64,000 bases of DNA from Fodinicurvata sediminis DSM 21159 (GCF_000420625.1 NZ_ATVH01000016.1:62001-126000); one strand, 5' to 3'; positions 51,561 through 60,275 are shown, counted from the stretch's first letter. The notes: generated by a model from the letters alone, not told the origin. A program made the numbers and translations.

Positions 51561-51689
51561 TTCTTTTGCCCTCGAAACGTCACGGATGTTCCAGTCGTCG
51601 ATCCGTTGCCTTGAGCCCAAATACAGGTTTCGCCGACACCACTGAATGACGGCGATGCAGCCAAACCAAGCAATTGAGGAGGTGAGGAT

Positions 51690-51887
51690 ATGAATTGGGA
51701 TACCATCAAGGGCGACTGGCGCCAGTTTCGCGGTAAGCTCCAGGAGCATTGGGGCAAACTGACCGACGATGACCTGGACGTGATCGATGGAAAGCGCGAT
51801 CAACTGATTGGCCGTATCCAGGAGCGCTATGGCCTGGCGCAGGAGGAAGCCGAAAAGGAAGTGCGCGCTTGGGAGGAACGTTCCTGA
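51690..51887 (+). CDS. CsbD family stress-response protein
   Basis: A 65-residue hydrophilic protein of the CsbD type, with NWDTIKGDWRQFRGKLQEHW and LTDDDLDVIDGKRDQLIGRI. Members accumulate under general stress; mechanism unknown. GAGGAGGTGAGG gives a very strong ribosome site. A terminator-like hairpin follows about 50 bases later. It stands alone. Confidence 0.88.
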   Translation: MNWDTIKGDWRQFRGKLQEHWGKLTDDDLDVIDGKRDQLIGRIQERYGLAQEEAEKEVRAWEERS

Positions 51888-51938
51888 ACGTGCCTTGCCA
51901 TTTCTTTTGAATCCCATAAGGGATTTGCAACGTTAAGT

Positions 51939-51980
51939 AATCGCCCTGGGATCCAAGTGTGGTTCCAGGGCGATTGCTTT
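51939..51980 (+). terminator. hairpin after csbD-like gene
   Basis: AATCGCCCTGG (51939-51949) pairs exactly with CCAGGGCGATT (51965-51975) with a 15-base loop, followed by GCTTT. The short T-run makes termination moderate. Confidence 0.65.
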
Positions 51981-52122
51981 CGGAATCCAGGCCCTTTTCG
52001 ATAAGGGCGCAAGCGATTTCGGCAAAGAAATCTCTCTGGTTCGCATCTTTGGGAAAAGGCAGTTTTCCGGGCTTCTCGAGCGACGAGCCAACTGTCCGAT
52101 TACCGCCAGCCCATGTCGTTTC

Positions 52123-52150
52123 TTGAAAAGACGCTGTCGTTGCCTATTAT
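52123..52150 (+). promoter_or_regulatory. candidate sigma-70-type promoter of proV operon
   Basis: TTGAAA at 52123-52128 and TATTAT at 52145-52150 are spaced by 16 bases; ATTATA one base on gives 17. The match to TTGACA/TATAAT is good at both boxes. Transcription would begin near 52157, about 200 bases before the GTG of proV. Confidence 0.45.
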
Positions 52151-52166
52151 ACTGTGACATAAATTA

Positions 52167-52223
52167 GACAGGCTGACGGGACAGACCGTAGCAGCAAAGA
52201 ATGACTGACAGGGTATGACAGGC
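52167..52223. repeat. three helically phased GACAGG repeats
   Basis: GACAGG occurs at 52167, 52207 and 52217, with starts separated by 40 and 10 bases, so all lie on the same DNA face. The last two extend to TGACAGGG/C. A degenerate copy GACGGGACAG lies between. They follow directly after the candidate promoter and may be a regulator site. Confidence 0.4.
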
Positions 52224-52354
52224 GGTTTGGAAGCGTGTTCCAGTGAACCCTATACCGCAGTCCTCTCCACATCTGTGTATAGCAGGCGCTTGGTTTTGCG
52301 CATGCGGTATTCTTTGTCTCTCGCCTGAACGGAAAACTGAATATCGGAAAAGCC

Positions 52355-53575
52355 GTGACAGACAAGCTAGTTGTAAAGAATCTCTTCAAGGTCTTTGGAC
52401 CGGACCCTGACCAGGCAGTCGAACTGGCAAAGCAGGGTGTTGCCAAGGACGAAATCTATCGCCAGACAGAAAGTGTTGTTGCCGTCAACGATGTATCCCT
52501 GTCCGTCAAGGAGCGGGAGCTTTTCGTTGTCATGGGGCTGTCAGGCTCCGGCAAGTCCACGCTTATCCGCTGCTTCAACCGTTTGATCGATCCCACCAGC
52601 GGGGAGATCCTGATCGACGGCGAGTCCTTGACGAACGCTGGCGAGGAGGAACTTCGCCAGTTGCGCAAGAACAAGATGTCGATGGTCTTCCAGCACTTTG
52701 CGCTCTTCCCGCACAAGACGGTCTGTGAGAATGCAGAGTATGGCTTGAAGGTGCGCGGTATATCGCGTCGCGAACGGCGCGAGAAGGCCATGGCGGCACT
52801 GGAGGCGGTGGGACTGGATGCCTGGGCGGATGCCTATCCAGACAATCTGAGTGGTGGCATGCAGCAGCGTGTGGGGCTGGCGCGCGGCTTGGCCGTGGAC
52901 CCCGAGGTCCTGTTGATGGACGAGCCCTTCAGCGCCCTTGACCCGCTGATCCGTCGTGAGATGCAGGATGAATTGGCAGGCATTCAGGAAAAGTACAAGA
53001 CCACCATCATCTTCATCACCCATGACCTGCATGAAGCCCTGAAGCTGGGTGATCACATCGCGATCATGAAGGATGGGCGCTTCGTTCAGGTCGGACCACC
53101 CGAAGAAATCGTGACCGCACCGGCGGATGATTACGTTTCGGCCTTCACCCATGATGTGGATCGTGGACGTGTCCTGCGTGCCGAATCCGTTATGGAGGCG
53201 CCGGTGACACTGCAGGCCGGCAAGGATACGGCCTCCAGTGCCCTAGCTCGCATGGACGAGGCCGGTCAGGATTGCCTCTATGTGGTGGACGAGAAAGGCC
53301 AGCCCGCGGGATATATACGTCGGGCCATGCTCGCCGACCTGTCGGGCGATACGAAGATCACCGACGTGATGGAAAGCAGCTATCCACGGACCGATCCGGA
53401 TCGGCTTCTCTTCGAACTTTACGAACAGTGCGCAGAGGGTGTCCCCGTGGCGGTCCAGTCCGAGGACGGGAAGTTCCTGGGCGTCGTGCAGCCCTCGCAG
53501 GTCTTCACCGAACTGGTGAGCGACGAGACCGCGACAGAGAGCCAGGACAAGGCTCCTGCCGGCGCCGCACAGTAG
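52355..53575 (+). CDS. proV: glycine betaine/proline betaine ABC importer ATPase ProV
   Basis: A 406-residue ATPase with Walker A GLSGSGKST, signature LSGGMQQR, Walker B VLLMDEPFSALDP and switch ITHDLHEAL. Two CBS-like segments follow from about residue 275 (MEAPVTLQAGKDTASSALAR and VMESSYPRTDPDRLL), as in osmotically gated ProV/OpuAA. The N-terminal KNLFKVFGPDPDQAVELAKQG, which forms the long segment before Walker A, is typical of the glycine betaine group. The start is GTG at 52355. It energises uptake of compatible solutes that serve as osmoprotectants or carbon source. proW and two proX genes follow. Confidence 0.92.
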   Translation: MTDKLVVKNLFKVFGPDPDQAVELAKQGVAKDEIYRQTESVVAVNDVSLSVKERELFVVMGLSGSGKSTLIRCFNRLIDPTSGEILIDGESLTNAGEEELRQLRKNKMSMVFQHFALFPHKTVCENAEYGLKVRGISRRERREKAMAALEAVGLDAWADAYPDNLSGGMQQRVGLARGLAVDPEVLLMDEPFSALDPLIRREMQDELAGIQEKYKTTIIFITHDLHEALKLGDHIAIMKDGRFVQVGPPEEIVTAPADDYVSAFTHDVDRGRVLRAESVMEAPVTLQAGKDTASSALARMDEAGQDCLYVVDEKGQPAGYIRRAMLADLSGDTKITDVMESSYPRTDPDRLLFELYEQCAEGVPVAVQSEDGKFLGVVQPSQVFTELVSDETATESQDKAPAGAAQ

Positions 53576-53632
53576 AGCCGCATTTTGCACGGGCATCCTT
53601 GCGCAAGAAAATACAGCCGGAGAATATGAGTT

Positions 53633-54625
53633 ATGGCGAACGGGCCAGATAACGAACAGGCAAGCGGTCTCGGCAAGTTCATTGCAGATCTGCCGGAGTC
53701 CCTCAGCCTGTCCTATTACGACACACTTCCCCTGGACGACTGGATCGAGTGGTTCGTCAAGGATTTCCTTGTTCCGAACTTCCGTCCCTTTTTCCAGGCC
53801 ATTCAGTGGCCCGTGCATCAGGTGCTTTCGGGATTGGACGTTTTCCTTCAGGGCATTCCCATGCTGCTTTTCGTGCTGCTTGTCGCGCTTTTTGCCTGGC
53901 GTGTGGCTGGCAAGGGGATAGCGATCTTCACGCTTATCGCCCTGCTGTTCATTGATCTGATCGGGATGTGGGACCCGACCATGACCACCTTCGCGATGGT
54001 GTTGACGGCTGTTATATTCTGTGCCCTTGTCGGAGTGCCCACCGGGATCGCGGCGGCCAGGAGCGATCGTTTTGCGACGAGCTTGCGACCAGTCCTGGAT
54101 ATCATGCAGACGATTCCGCCCTTCGTTTACCTGGTCCCGATCGTCATGCTGTTCGGGGTTGGCCTTGTGCCGGGCGTGATCGCGACCATTATCTTTGCCC
54201 TGCCACCGATCATCCGTTTCACGAACCTGGGTATCCGCCAGGTGCAGTCGGAAATGGTCGAAGCCGGTTTCGCCTTTGGGGCCACGAAACGCCAGGTACT
54301 TTGGGATATTCAGGTACCTCTGGCCTTGCGTACGATCATGGCGGGCCTAAATCAGACTCTGATGCTGGCGCTGTCCATGGTGGTGATTGCCGCCCTGATC
54401 GGTGCCGGCGGGCTGGGCGAAACGGTGTTTACCGGCCTTGGACGCCTGGATGTTGGACGGGCGGCTATTGGTGGTATCGGCATCGTGCTCCTGGCCATTG
54501 TCATGGACCGCATCACCCAGGCCATGGGTGAAGGCGGAGCCGAGCGAAAAGAAAACTGGACCTTCACAGGCGCATTCAAACGCGTTTTCATGGGGTCGAA
54601 ACAAACTGCCGGCCAACGGCAGTGA
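53633..54625 (+). CDS. proW: glycine betaine ABC importer permease ProW
   Basis: A 330-residue permease. An N-terminal amphipathic region (LSYYDTLPLDDWIEWFVKDF) precedes about seven helices from residue 75 on. The ATPase-contact loop is EAGFAFGATKRQVLWDIQVP near residue 205, and ALSMVVIAALIGAGGLGETV follows. It starts 57 bases after proV with CGGAG upstream. It passes the ligand delivered by either ProX protein. Confidence 0.92.
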   Translation: MANGPDNEQASGLGKFIADLPESLSLSYYDTLPLDDWIEWFVKDFLVPNFRPFFQAIQWPVHQVLSGLDVFLQGIPMLLFVLLVALFAWRVAGKGIAIFTLIALLFIDLIGMWDPTMTTFAMVLTAVIFCALVGVPTGIAAARSDRFATSLRPVLDIMQTIPPFVYLVPIVMLFGVGLVPGVIATIIFALPPIIRFTNLGIRQVQSEMVEAGFAFGATKRQVLWDIQVPLALRTIMAGLNQTLMLALSMVVIAALIGAGGLGETVFTGLGRLDVGRAAIGGIGIVLLAIVMDRITQAMGEGGAERKENWTFTGAFKRVFMGSKQTAGQRQ

Positions 54626-54644
54626 AGAAATAGAGATGGAGCGG

Positions 54645-54660
54645 CGGGCCTTCGGGTCCG
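54645..54660 (+). promoter_or_regulatory. UUCG-loop hairpin between proW and proX
   Basis: CGGGCC (54645-54650) pairs with GGTCCG (54655-54660) across the stable TTCG loop with one G-T wobble. It lies 20 bases after the proW stop with no immediate T-run. It could protect the 3' end of a processed proVW message or lower readthrough. Confidence 0.35.
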
Positions 54661-54768
54661 TGTTCCCCTAGCGTTTCTGTTTTTGAGACGCCGGATTGAA
54701 CCCGCGAGAAAAGCCAAGACAGGAATGGCGGCGGGTCTGTCCGATCACCTTCAAACGAGGAGGACCAA

Positions 54769-55803
54769 ATGAAATACTGGGATATCGCAAAAGCGGCCGG
54801 GCTGGCGACGGCCATCACTGTCATGGGAGCGACTGCGGTCACGGCCCAGGACGAACCCGGTGATGGCGTAAGCGTCAAATCCGCTCGCCCGAGTTGGGAT
54901 ACCGGTTGGTTCACCACCGAGATCTACAACGAATTGCTGCGCGAACTGGGTTACGAGGTTTCCGATCCCGTGACTCTGGACAACCCGGCCTTCTATCAGT
55001 CCGTCGCCCAGGGTGACGTCGACTACTGGGTCGAGGGCTGGTTCCCGCTGCACAACACCTACGAGGACACCTTTACCAATGGTGCCCAGGTTGTTGGCAT
55101 GGTCGCCGAGGGCGGCGCGCTCCAGGGCTATCTGGTCGACAAGAAAAGCGCCGAGGAATACGACATCACCAGCCTTGAAGACTTCAAGCGCGATGAAGTC
55201 AAGGAAGCCTTCGACAGCAATGGTGACGGCAAGGCCGACATGGTTGCCTGTCCGCCGGGCTGGGGCTGTGAGACCGTGATCGAGCACCATCTGGATGCCT
55301 ATGATCTGCGCGATCATGTCAACTCCATCAAGGCCAGTTACAACGCCTCGATGGCCGACGCCATCAGCCGTTACAACAACGATGAACCGATCTTCTTCTA
55401 CACTTGGACGCCGAACTGGACCGTGGGTGTGCTGGAGCCTGGCACCGACGTGGTCTGGATCGAGGTTGATCATCCGGATCTGCCGGAAGACCAGAAAGAG
55501 CTTGAGGACGCCACCGAAATGGCTGGTGTCGAGGGCTGTGTGGATGATCCCTGCCAGATGGGCTGGCCCGCCAATGATATTCAGCCAGTGGCCAACAGCG
55601 AGTTCCTGAGCGAGAATCCTGCTGCCCGCACCCTGTTGGAGGAGGCCTCCATCCCCATCGGTGACATCTTCGCCCAGAACGCGACGATGAACGAGGGCGA
55701 GGACAGCGAGGACGACATCAAGCGTCACGCCCAGGAGTGGATCGAGAACAACCGCGACGCGGTCGACGGTTGGCTTGAGGAAGCCCGCGCCGCTGCCAAC
55801 TGA
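54769..55803 (+). CDS. proX: glycine betaine-binding protein ProX, first copy
   Basis: A 344-residue periplasmic binding protein of the ProX/OpuAC type with signal peptide (residues 1-26, ending AVTA, then QDEPG). It aligns along its length with E. coli ProX: DYWVEGWFPLHNTY (tryptophan of the aromatic box), NGDGKADMVACPPGWGCE, FYTWTPNWTVGVLEPG and the terminal EEARAA. ACGAGGAGG is the ribosome site. It ends at a strong terminator and is followed by a second, closely similar gene. The aromatic box predicts quaternary-ammonium ligands. Confidence 0.92.
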   Translation: MKYWDIAKAAGLATAITVMGATAVTAQDEPGDGVSVKSARPSWDTGWFTTEIYNELLRELGYEVSDPVTLDNPAFYQSVAQGDVDYWVEGWFPLHNTYEDTFTNGAQVVGMVAEGGALQGYLVDKKSAEEYDITSLEDFKRDEVKEAFDSNGDGKADMVACPPGWGCETVIEHHLDAYDLRDHVNSIKASYNASMADAISRYNNDEPIFFYTWTPNWTVGVLEPGTDVVWIEVDHPDLPEDQKELEDATEMAGVEGCVDDPCQMGWPANDIQPVANSEFLSENPAARTLLEEASIPIGDIFAQNATMNEGEDSEDDIKRHAQEWIENNRDAVDGWLEEARAAAN

Positions 55804-55833
55804 GCGGTAAGCTCAAAGCCTCATGCAGACAAA

Positions 55834-55861
55834 GGGGCGGAGCCAGTCTCCGCCCCTTTTT
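55834..55861 (+). terminator. rho-independent terminator between the two proX genes
   Basis: GGGGCGGAG (55834-55842) pairs with CTCCGCCCC (55848-55856) across a five-base loop, directly followed by TTTTT. It isolates the second copy from the first. Confidence 0.9.
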
Positions 55862-55964
55862 GCGAGCGGCCTTGTCAATTTGTGAGGCCGCGTTCCAGCC
55901 CGCCGGAGCTGTTCCAGGCTTTGCTGGCGGGCCCGTCCTACAAACCAATATAAAGAGGACCAAG

Positions 55965-56999
55965 ATGAATTACTGGAAGATTGCAAAAGCCGCCGGCTTG
56001 GCAACAGCCATCACTGTCATGGGCGCGACTGCGGTTGCGGCCCAGGAGCAGCCCGGCGACGGAGTGAGTGTCAAGTCTGCGCGTCCCAGCTGGGATACCG
56101 GTTGGTTCACCACCGAGATCTACAACGAACTGCTTCGCGAGCTGGGTTACGAAGTCTCCGACCCCGTCACGCTGGACAACCCGGCCTTCTATCAGTCCGT
56201 GGCTCAGGGTGACATCGACTACTGGGTCGAAGGCTGGTTCCCGCTGCACAACACCTACGAGGACACCTTCGAGAACGGGGCCGAGATTTCCGGCATGGTC
56301 GTCGAAGCAGGTGCGCTTCAGGGCTATCTGGTCGACAAGAAGACGGCTGAGGAATACGACATCACCAGCCTTGAGGACTTCAAGAAGGACGAGATCAAGG
56401 AACTCTTCGACGCCAATGGCGATGGTAAGGCCGACATGGTCGCCTGCCCGCCGGGCTGGGGCTGCGAAGAAGTGATCGAGCATCACATGGATGCCTATGA
56501 CCTGCGCGATCATGTCAACCTGGTGAAGGCCAGCTACAACGCCTCGATGGCCGATGCCATCAGCCGTTACAACAGCGACGAGCCAATATTCTTCTTTACC
56601 TGGACCCCGAACTGGACCGTTGGCGTTCTGGAGCCGGGTGTCGATGTGGTTTGGCTGGAAGTCTCCCACGCGGACCTGCCCGATAACCAGAAGGAGCTCG
56701 AGGACGCAACCGAGCTTGCTGGGGTCAAAGGCTGTGTCGATGATCCCTGCCAGATGGGCTGGCCGGCCAACGACATCCGTCCGGTCGCCAACAGTGCGTT
56801 TCTGGAAGAGAACCCGGCTGCTCACGAGCTGCTTGAAGCGGCTTCCATCCCCATCGATGACATCTTTGCCCAGAACGCGAAGATGAACGACGGCGAAGAC
56901 AGTGAGGACGACATCAAGCGTCACGCCCAGGAGTGGATCGAGACCAACCGCGACACGGTTGATGGTTGGCTTGAGGAAGCCCGCGCCGCTGCCAACTGA
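55965..56999 (+). CDS. proX: glycine betaine-binding protein ProX, second copy
   Basis: A 344-residue protein that aligns with the first ProX copy without gaps and differs at about 42 positions by my hand count, with the aromatic-box tryptophans and the PPGWGC motif unchanged. The signal peptide ends AAVAA-type (residue 26) before QEQPG. Start ATG at 55965 follows AAGAGGACC. A terminator lies on each side, so it is an independent unit, perhaps with a distinct ligand or expression window. The differences cluster near residues 102-113, 216-230 and 268-290, surface regions rather than the pocket, as far as sequence can tell. Confidence 0.9.
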   Translation: MNYWKIAKAAGLATAITVMGATAVAAQEQPGDGVSVKSARPSWDTGWFTTEIYNELLRELGYEVSDPVTLDNPAFYQSVAQGDIDYWVEGWFPLHNTYEDTFENGAEISGMVVEAGALQGYLVDKKTAEEYDITSLEDFKKDEIKELFDANGDGKADMVACPPGWGCEEVIEHHMDAYDLRDHVNLVKASYNASMADAISRYNSDEPIFFFTWTPNWTVGVLEPGVDVVWLEVSHADLPDNQKELEDATELAGVKGCVDDPCQMGWPANDIRPVANSAFLEENPAAHELLEAASIPIDDIFAQNAKMNDGEDSEDDIKRHAQEWIETNRDTVDGWLEEARAAAN

Positions 57000-57030
57000 G
57001 CAGCGGTTAGCGTTCCATAGCTGATTCAGA

Positions 57031-57067
57031 TAGGGGGCGAAGCTTGATGGCTTCGCCCCCTATTTCT
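57031..57067 (+). terminator. rho-independent terminator after second proX
   Basis: TAGGGGGCGAAGC (57031-57043) pairs with GCTTCGCCCCCTA (57050-57062) around a six-base loop, followed by TTTCTT. It closes the betaine operon. Confidence 0.87.
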
Positions 57068-57091
57068 TGTCTCGTCCTGCATCCGGGCAAG

Positions 57092-57121
57092 AAAAAACGG
57101 CGGCCCCGCAAGGGACCGCCG
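57092..57121 (-). terminator. terminator of the cold-shock gene (minus strand)
   Basis: CGGCGGCCCC (57098-57107) pairs with GGGACCGCCG (57112-57121), one mismatch, and the minus-strand transcript then runs into a six-T tract (57092-57097). The plus side shows GTTTCTTG, so limited bidirectional action is possible. Confidence 0.8.
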
Positions 57122-57170
57122 TTTCTTGTGACTGCTACCGACCCCGAAGAGCCGGAGTACAGTTTGTAGC

Positions 57171-57374
57171 TTACTCGACCTGCAGGTTGGCAGCGGCCTT
57201 CTTGCCGCGCTCCGTCACGATCTCGTAGCTGACCTGCTGGCCTTCATTCAGGCTGTTGAGCCCTGCGCGCTCGACGGCGCTGATGTGGACGAAAACGTCC
57301 GGGGCACCGTCATTCGGCTGAATGAAGCCATAGCCCTTGGTGGTGTTGAACCATTTAACCGTACCGTTTGCCAT
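57171..57374 (-). CDS. cold-shock domain protein CspA family
   Basis: A 67-residue single cold-shock domain that binds single-stranded RNA and DNA. RNP1 is KGYGFIQ and RNP2 is VFVHISAVE. ATG at 57374 is chosen over an upstream start because AAGGAGG lies seven bases before it. It is monocistronic with its own terminator. A six-pair hairpin lies in the leader (57414-57429), as is usual for genes of this family with regulated leaders. Confidence 0.93.
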   Translation of the reverse strand: MANGTVKWFNTTKGYGFIQPNDGAPDVFVHISAVERAGLNSLNEGQQVSYEIVTERGKKAAANLQVE

Positions 57375-57413
57375 GTCTAGGCCTCCTTTTGTACGCAATT
57401 AGAAATCAGGCAA

Positions 57414-57429
57414 AACGCCCAATGGCGTT
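57414..57429 (-). promoter_or_regulatory. leader hairpin of the cold-shock gene
   Basis: AACGCC (57414-57419) and GGCGTT (57424-57429) are exact inverted repeats with a four-base loop, 40 bases upstream of the cspA-like start. It may take part in temperature-sensitive folding of the leader. Confidence 0.35.
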
Positions 57430-57673
57430 CGCCGCGCACAACCTCGATTTTTGGATAGCTTGAAGGGGCCTCTTGGAGAAACGCCGGTAGCAGTGGCCAA
57501 AACTCAGATTGCAGAACGCATCAAGCGCCAGAATCTGCAGAAGGTCAAGTGTTTATATTCATAGGTCTATGGCATGAAGATGGAACAGGGCTGTCCCTCA
57601 CGCATGCTGGTCCTTGATTTACGATAGCCTGTCACGGAAAGTGCAGCCCACAAATCAAGGAGGAACAGCCCCG

Positions 57674-58747
57674 ATGGCCAAATATCGCATCGCCGTGATC
57701 CCGGGAGACGGGATCGGCACCGAAGTCATGGAAGAAGGTATCCGCGTGCTCGATGTCGTGGGTGGGCGCTGCGGAATCGAGTTCGAATGGGATCATTTCG
57801 ACTGGAGCTGCGAACTCTATCATCAGACGGGCCGGATGATGCCGGAGGATGGCCTGGAACAGATTGCGGGACACGACGCGATCTACCTGGGGGCCGTTGG
57901 CTTTCCTGGTGTGCCGGACCATGTTTCGCTATGGGGCCTGCTGATCCCCATTCGTCGCCGCTTCCGCCAGTACATCAACCTGCGTCCGGTACGCCTGCTG
58001 CACGGCGTGGCCTCGCCACTGGCCAACCGGCATCCGGGAGACATCGATTACTATATCGTGCGCGAGAACAACGAGGGTGAGTATTCCGAGATTGGCGGAC
58101 GCCTCTATGCCGGCACCGACGAGGAAATGGCCGTCCAGGAGAACATCTTCACACGCAAGGGTGTGGACCGTGCCCTGAAATATGCCTTCGAGCTCGCCCA
58201 GCAGAGGCAGAGGAAGCATGTGACCTCGGCCACCAAGTCCAATGGCATCATTCATACCATGCCCTATTGGGACGAACGCTTTGAGGAGATGGCGAAAGCC
58301 TATCCGGATATCACCACCGACAAGTTCCATATCGATATCCTGACGGCGCACTTCGTGCTCAATCCCGACTGGTTCGATGTGGTGGTGGGCAGCAACCTGT
58401 TCGGCGATATTCTGTCCGACCTGGGGCCGGCGGCGACCGGTACCATCGGCATTGCGCCCTCGGCCAACCTGAACCCCGAGAAGGACCATCCCTCGATGTT
58501 CGAGCCGGTCCACGGCTCGGCGCCCGACATTGCCGGGCAGGGCATTGCCAATCCCATCGGCCAGATCTGGTCCGGGGCGATGATGCTGGATCATCTCGGA
58601 GAGACCGCTGCGGCGCGCCTGGCGGAACGCGCCTTCGAGACGGTGCTGGCAGAAAGCCATATACGCACACCGGATATGGGCGGCAATGCCACCACCCAGG
58701 AGTTCGGCCTGGCCATTGCCGAATCCGCTGCACGGATATCCTTGTAG
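57674..58747 (+). CDS. tartrate/D-malate dehydrogenase-type decarboxylating dehydrogenase
   Basis: A 357-residue enzyme of the isopropylmalate/isocitrate dehydrogenase family. VIPGDGIGTEVMEEG opens the protein; the substrate loop reads LLIPIRRRFRQYINLRPVRLL, and YIVRENNEGEYSEIGGR and VVVGSNLFGDILSDLGP are the catalytic tyrosine and metal regions. The LWGLLIPIRR stretch is that of TtuC/DmlA (tartrate dehydrogenase/D-malate dehydrogenase) rather than LeuB. CAAGGAGG precedes ATG 57674. The enzyme would oxidise and decarboxylate D-malate or tartrate with NAD. No adjacent transporter or regulator of the tartrate route is visible. Confidence 0.85.
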   Translation: MAKYRIAVIPGDGIGTEVMEEGIRVLDVVGGRCGIEFEWDHFDWSCELYHQTGRMMPEDGLEQIAGHDAIYLGAVGFPGVPDHVSLWGLLIPIRRRFRQYINLRPVRLLHGVASPLANRHPGDIDYYIVRENNEGEYSEIGGRLYAGTDEEMAVQENIFTRKGVDRALKYAFELAQQRQRKHVTSATKSNGIIHTMPYWDERFEEMAKAYPDITTDKFHIDILTAHFVLNPDWFDVVVGSNLFGDILSDLGPAATGTIGIAPSANLNPEKDHPSMFEPVHGSAPDIAGQGIANPIGQIWSGAMMLDHLGETAAARLAERAFETVLAESHIRTPDMGGNATTQEFGLAIAESAARISL

Positions 58748-58759
58748 AGCTACGAGACA

Positions 58760-58782
58760 GGCGTGAGGCCAGGCCTCACGCC
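58760..58782. terminator. 23-base palindrome at convergent gene ends
   Basis: GGCGTGAGGCC (58760-58770) and GGCCTCACGCC (58772-58782) are exact inverted repeats around one base. It overlaps the ycgN stop codon and lies 12 bases past the dehydrogenase stop. It probably acts as a shared transcription or mRNA end, although no T-run follows on either strand. Confidence 0.5.
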
Positions 58783-59234
58783 TCGTCCTCAGGCCAGGAT
58801 ACGATATGCTCCTCCCAGTCCTCTTCGGGGACATCGGTTTCGGAGACAATCCGTCCACGCGCGGAAATGCCGGCTTCATGAACGCTGTCCGCGCGGCCGC
58901 TGATCAGCGGGTGCCAGTCATACAGCGGCTTGCCTTCGTCAATCAGGCGATAGGCACAGGTGGGCGGTAGCCATGACAGTTCCGGTACCGCTCTTGGCGT
59001 CAGGCTGATACACCCGGGTACATAACGCCGCCGGTTCGCGTAATCACTGCAGCGGCAAGTGCCCAGGTCGAGCAGTTTGCAGGCGACGTCGGTGTGCACG
59101 ATCTGCCCATCGTCAGGATCCTGCAGTTTGTTCAGACAGCATTTCCCGCAGCCGTCACAAAGGGATTCCCACTCCTCGTGGGTCATCTCGGCCAGTGACT
59201 TGCGTTCCCAGAAGGGTGGAGTGTCATCGGTCAT
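58776..59234 (-). CDS. YcgN/UPF0260 cysteine-cluster protein
   Basis: A 152-residue protein of the YcgN (UPF0260, CxxCxxCC) family. It begins [20 protein letters not shown], then CGKCC, and [20 protein letters not shown] in the middle, followed by CISLTP. The conserved cysteines likely hold a metal or Fe-S cluster. Function unknown. It is encoded 21 bases after the LysR gene end on the same strand and may be a passenger of that transcript. Confidence 0.9.
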   Translation of the reverse strand: MTDDTPPFWERKSLAEMTHEEWESLCDGCGKCCLNKLQDPDDGQIVHTDVACKLLDLGTCRCSDYANRRRYVPGCISLTPRAVPELSWLPPTCAYRLIDEGKPLYDWHPLISGRADSVHEAGISARGRIVSETDVPEEDWEEHIVSWPEDEA

Positions 59235-59255
59235 TGTGGACCAAGTTGTAACCTA

Positions 59256-60275
59256 TCAATCGGTGCTACGCACTTGCGCAGCTTGAGGCTCCGGGCTGGG
59301 CGGTTCCACCGTCTCGCTGGGTATACGGCTGCTTTCCAGAAGCCAACTGTATTCGCCCTGGAAGATTGTGCTCATCCGGTCAGCCAGCAGGCGCCGGGCG
59401 GCCTGGGCCAGGCGTGCCGGTGCGTGGCCCATCTCACCCTTGCGGGCCATCAGGGTGATGCGGCGCGAGAAGCTGTTGCGAGAAAGGCGCAGAACCTGGA
59501 GGTGGGGCAGTTGGTGGGATTCCTGCAGCAGGCAGAGCGGCGTCGTCAGGCTCCAGCCCATGCCGTTGGCTACGGCAGCCAGATGCCCGGTTGCCGTGTC
59601 GAATTCTGCGAAGGCCGGAAGGTCCAGGCGCAGCCGATTGATCTGTCGCTCGATATGGCGGCCGATGGCGCTGCGCAGGGAATAGCGCAGAAAGGGCAGG
59701 TCCTCGATGAATTGCAGGTGATCCATGGGGGAAGGGTAGTCAGCCGGGAAGACCAGCACGAAGGGTTCGCTGATCAAAAGGTGGCGCTCCAGGCCCTCTA
59801 CGGTGTCCAGTTCGTCGCCGGCAATGACGGCAATATCCACGCCATGGGTCATCAGCGCATGCTGATGATCGGGGGAAATGCCGGACCAGATGCGCCAGCG
59901 CCGCGCCAGGTGCCGGCAGTCGTTGAGCAACAGCGGTCCGATCGAATTGGCGAAGCTTTCGACCATGGCAAAGGTCAGCGAACTCAGTCCGGCATGATCA
60001 TGTCCGCTTCGGGTTGTCTCCAGCGCTTCCGCGGCTTTCTGCAGAAGGTGACGCGTGGCTTCGTAAAGCTCTTCTCCGGCAGAGGTCATGGCAAGCGGTC
60101 GCGTATCCCGGTCGAACAGCCGTGTTTCCAGAGCCGCCTCGAGATTCGAGATGCTCTGCGAGACCGTGGACTGGGTCAGTGAGAGCCTGCGGGCGGCGGC
60201 GCTCATGCCGCCGGCTTCCACGACAATCTGGAAGACCCGGAGGTTGCGCAGATCGAAACCCTGCGGAAGTTCCAT
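59256..60275 (-). CDS. LysR-family regulator beside the sarcosine oxidase genes
   Basis: A 339-residue LysR regulator: helix-turn-helix in FDLRNLRVFQIVVEAGGMS and RLSLTQSTVSQSISNLEAAL, then an effector domain (FAMVESFANSIGPLLL). The C-terminus is longer than usual by about 25 residues rich in Pro and Glu (PSETVEPPSPEPQAA). It lies 92 bases downstream of soxG on the same strand. It is a candidate regulator of the sox genes by position only. Confidence 0.85.
   Translation of the reverse strand: MELPQGFDLRNLRVFQIVVEAGGMSAAARRLSLTQSTVSQSISNLEAALETRLFDRDTRPLAMTSAGEELYEATRHLLQKAAEALETTRSGHDHAGLSSLTFAMVESFANSIGPLLLNDCRHLARRWRIWSGISPDHQHALMTHGVDIAVIAGDELDTVEGLERHLLISEPFVLVFPADYPSPMDHLQFIEDLPFLRYSLRSAIGRHIERQINRLRLDLPAFAEFDTATGHLAAVANGMGWSLTTPLCLLQESHQLPHLQVLRLSRNSFSRRITLMARKGEMGHAPARLAQAARRLLADRMSTIFQGEYSWLLESSRIPSETVEPPSPEPQAAQVRSTD

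Larger units (their letters stand above)
51888..52354 (+). promoter_or_regulatory. 467-base leader region of the glycine betaine import operon
   Basis: No gene is supported here. It contains the csbD terminator, then a sequence rich in AT near 52120-52170 with a promoter candidate, then three phased GACAGG repeats. The predicted untranslated leader of proV would be about 200 bases. That is long enough to host osmotic or other post-transcriptional control, though I recognise no known riboswitch. Confidence 0.5.
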
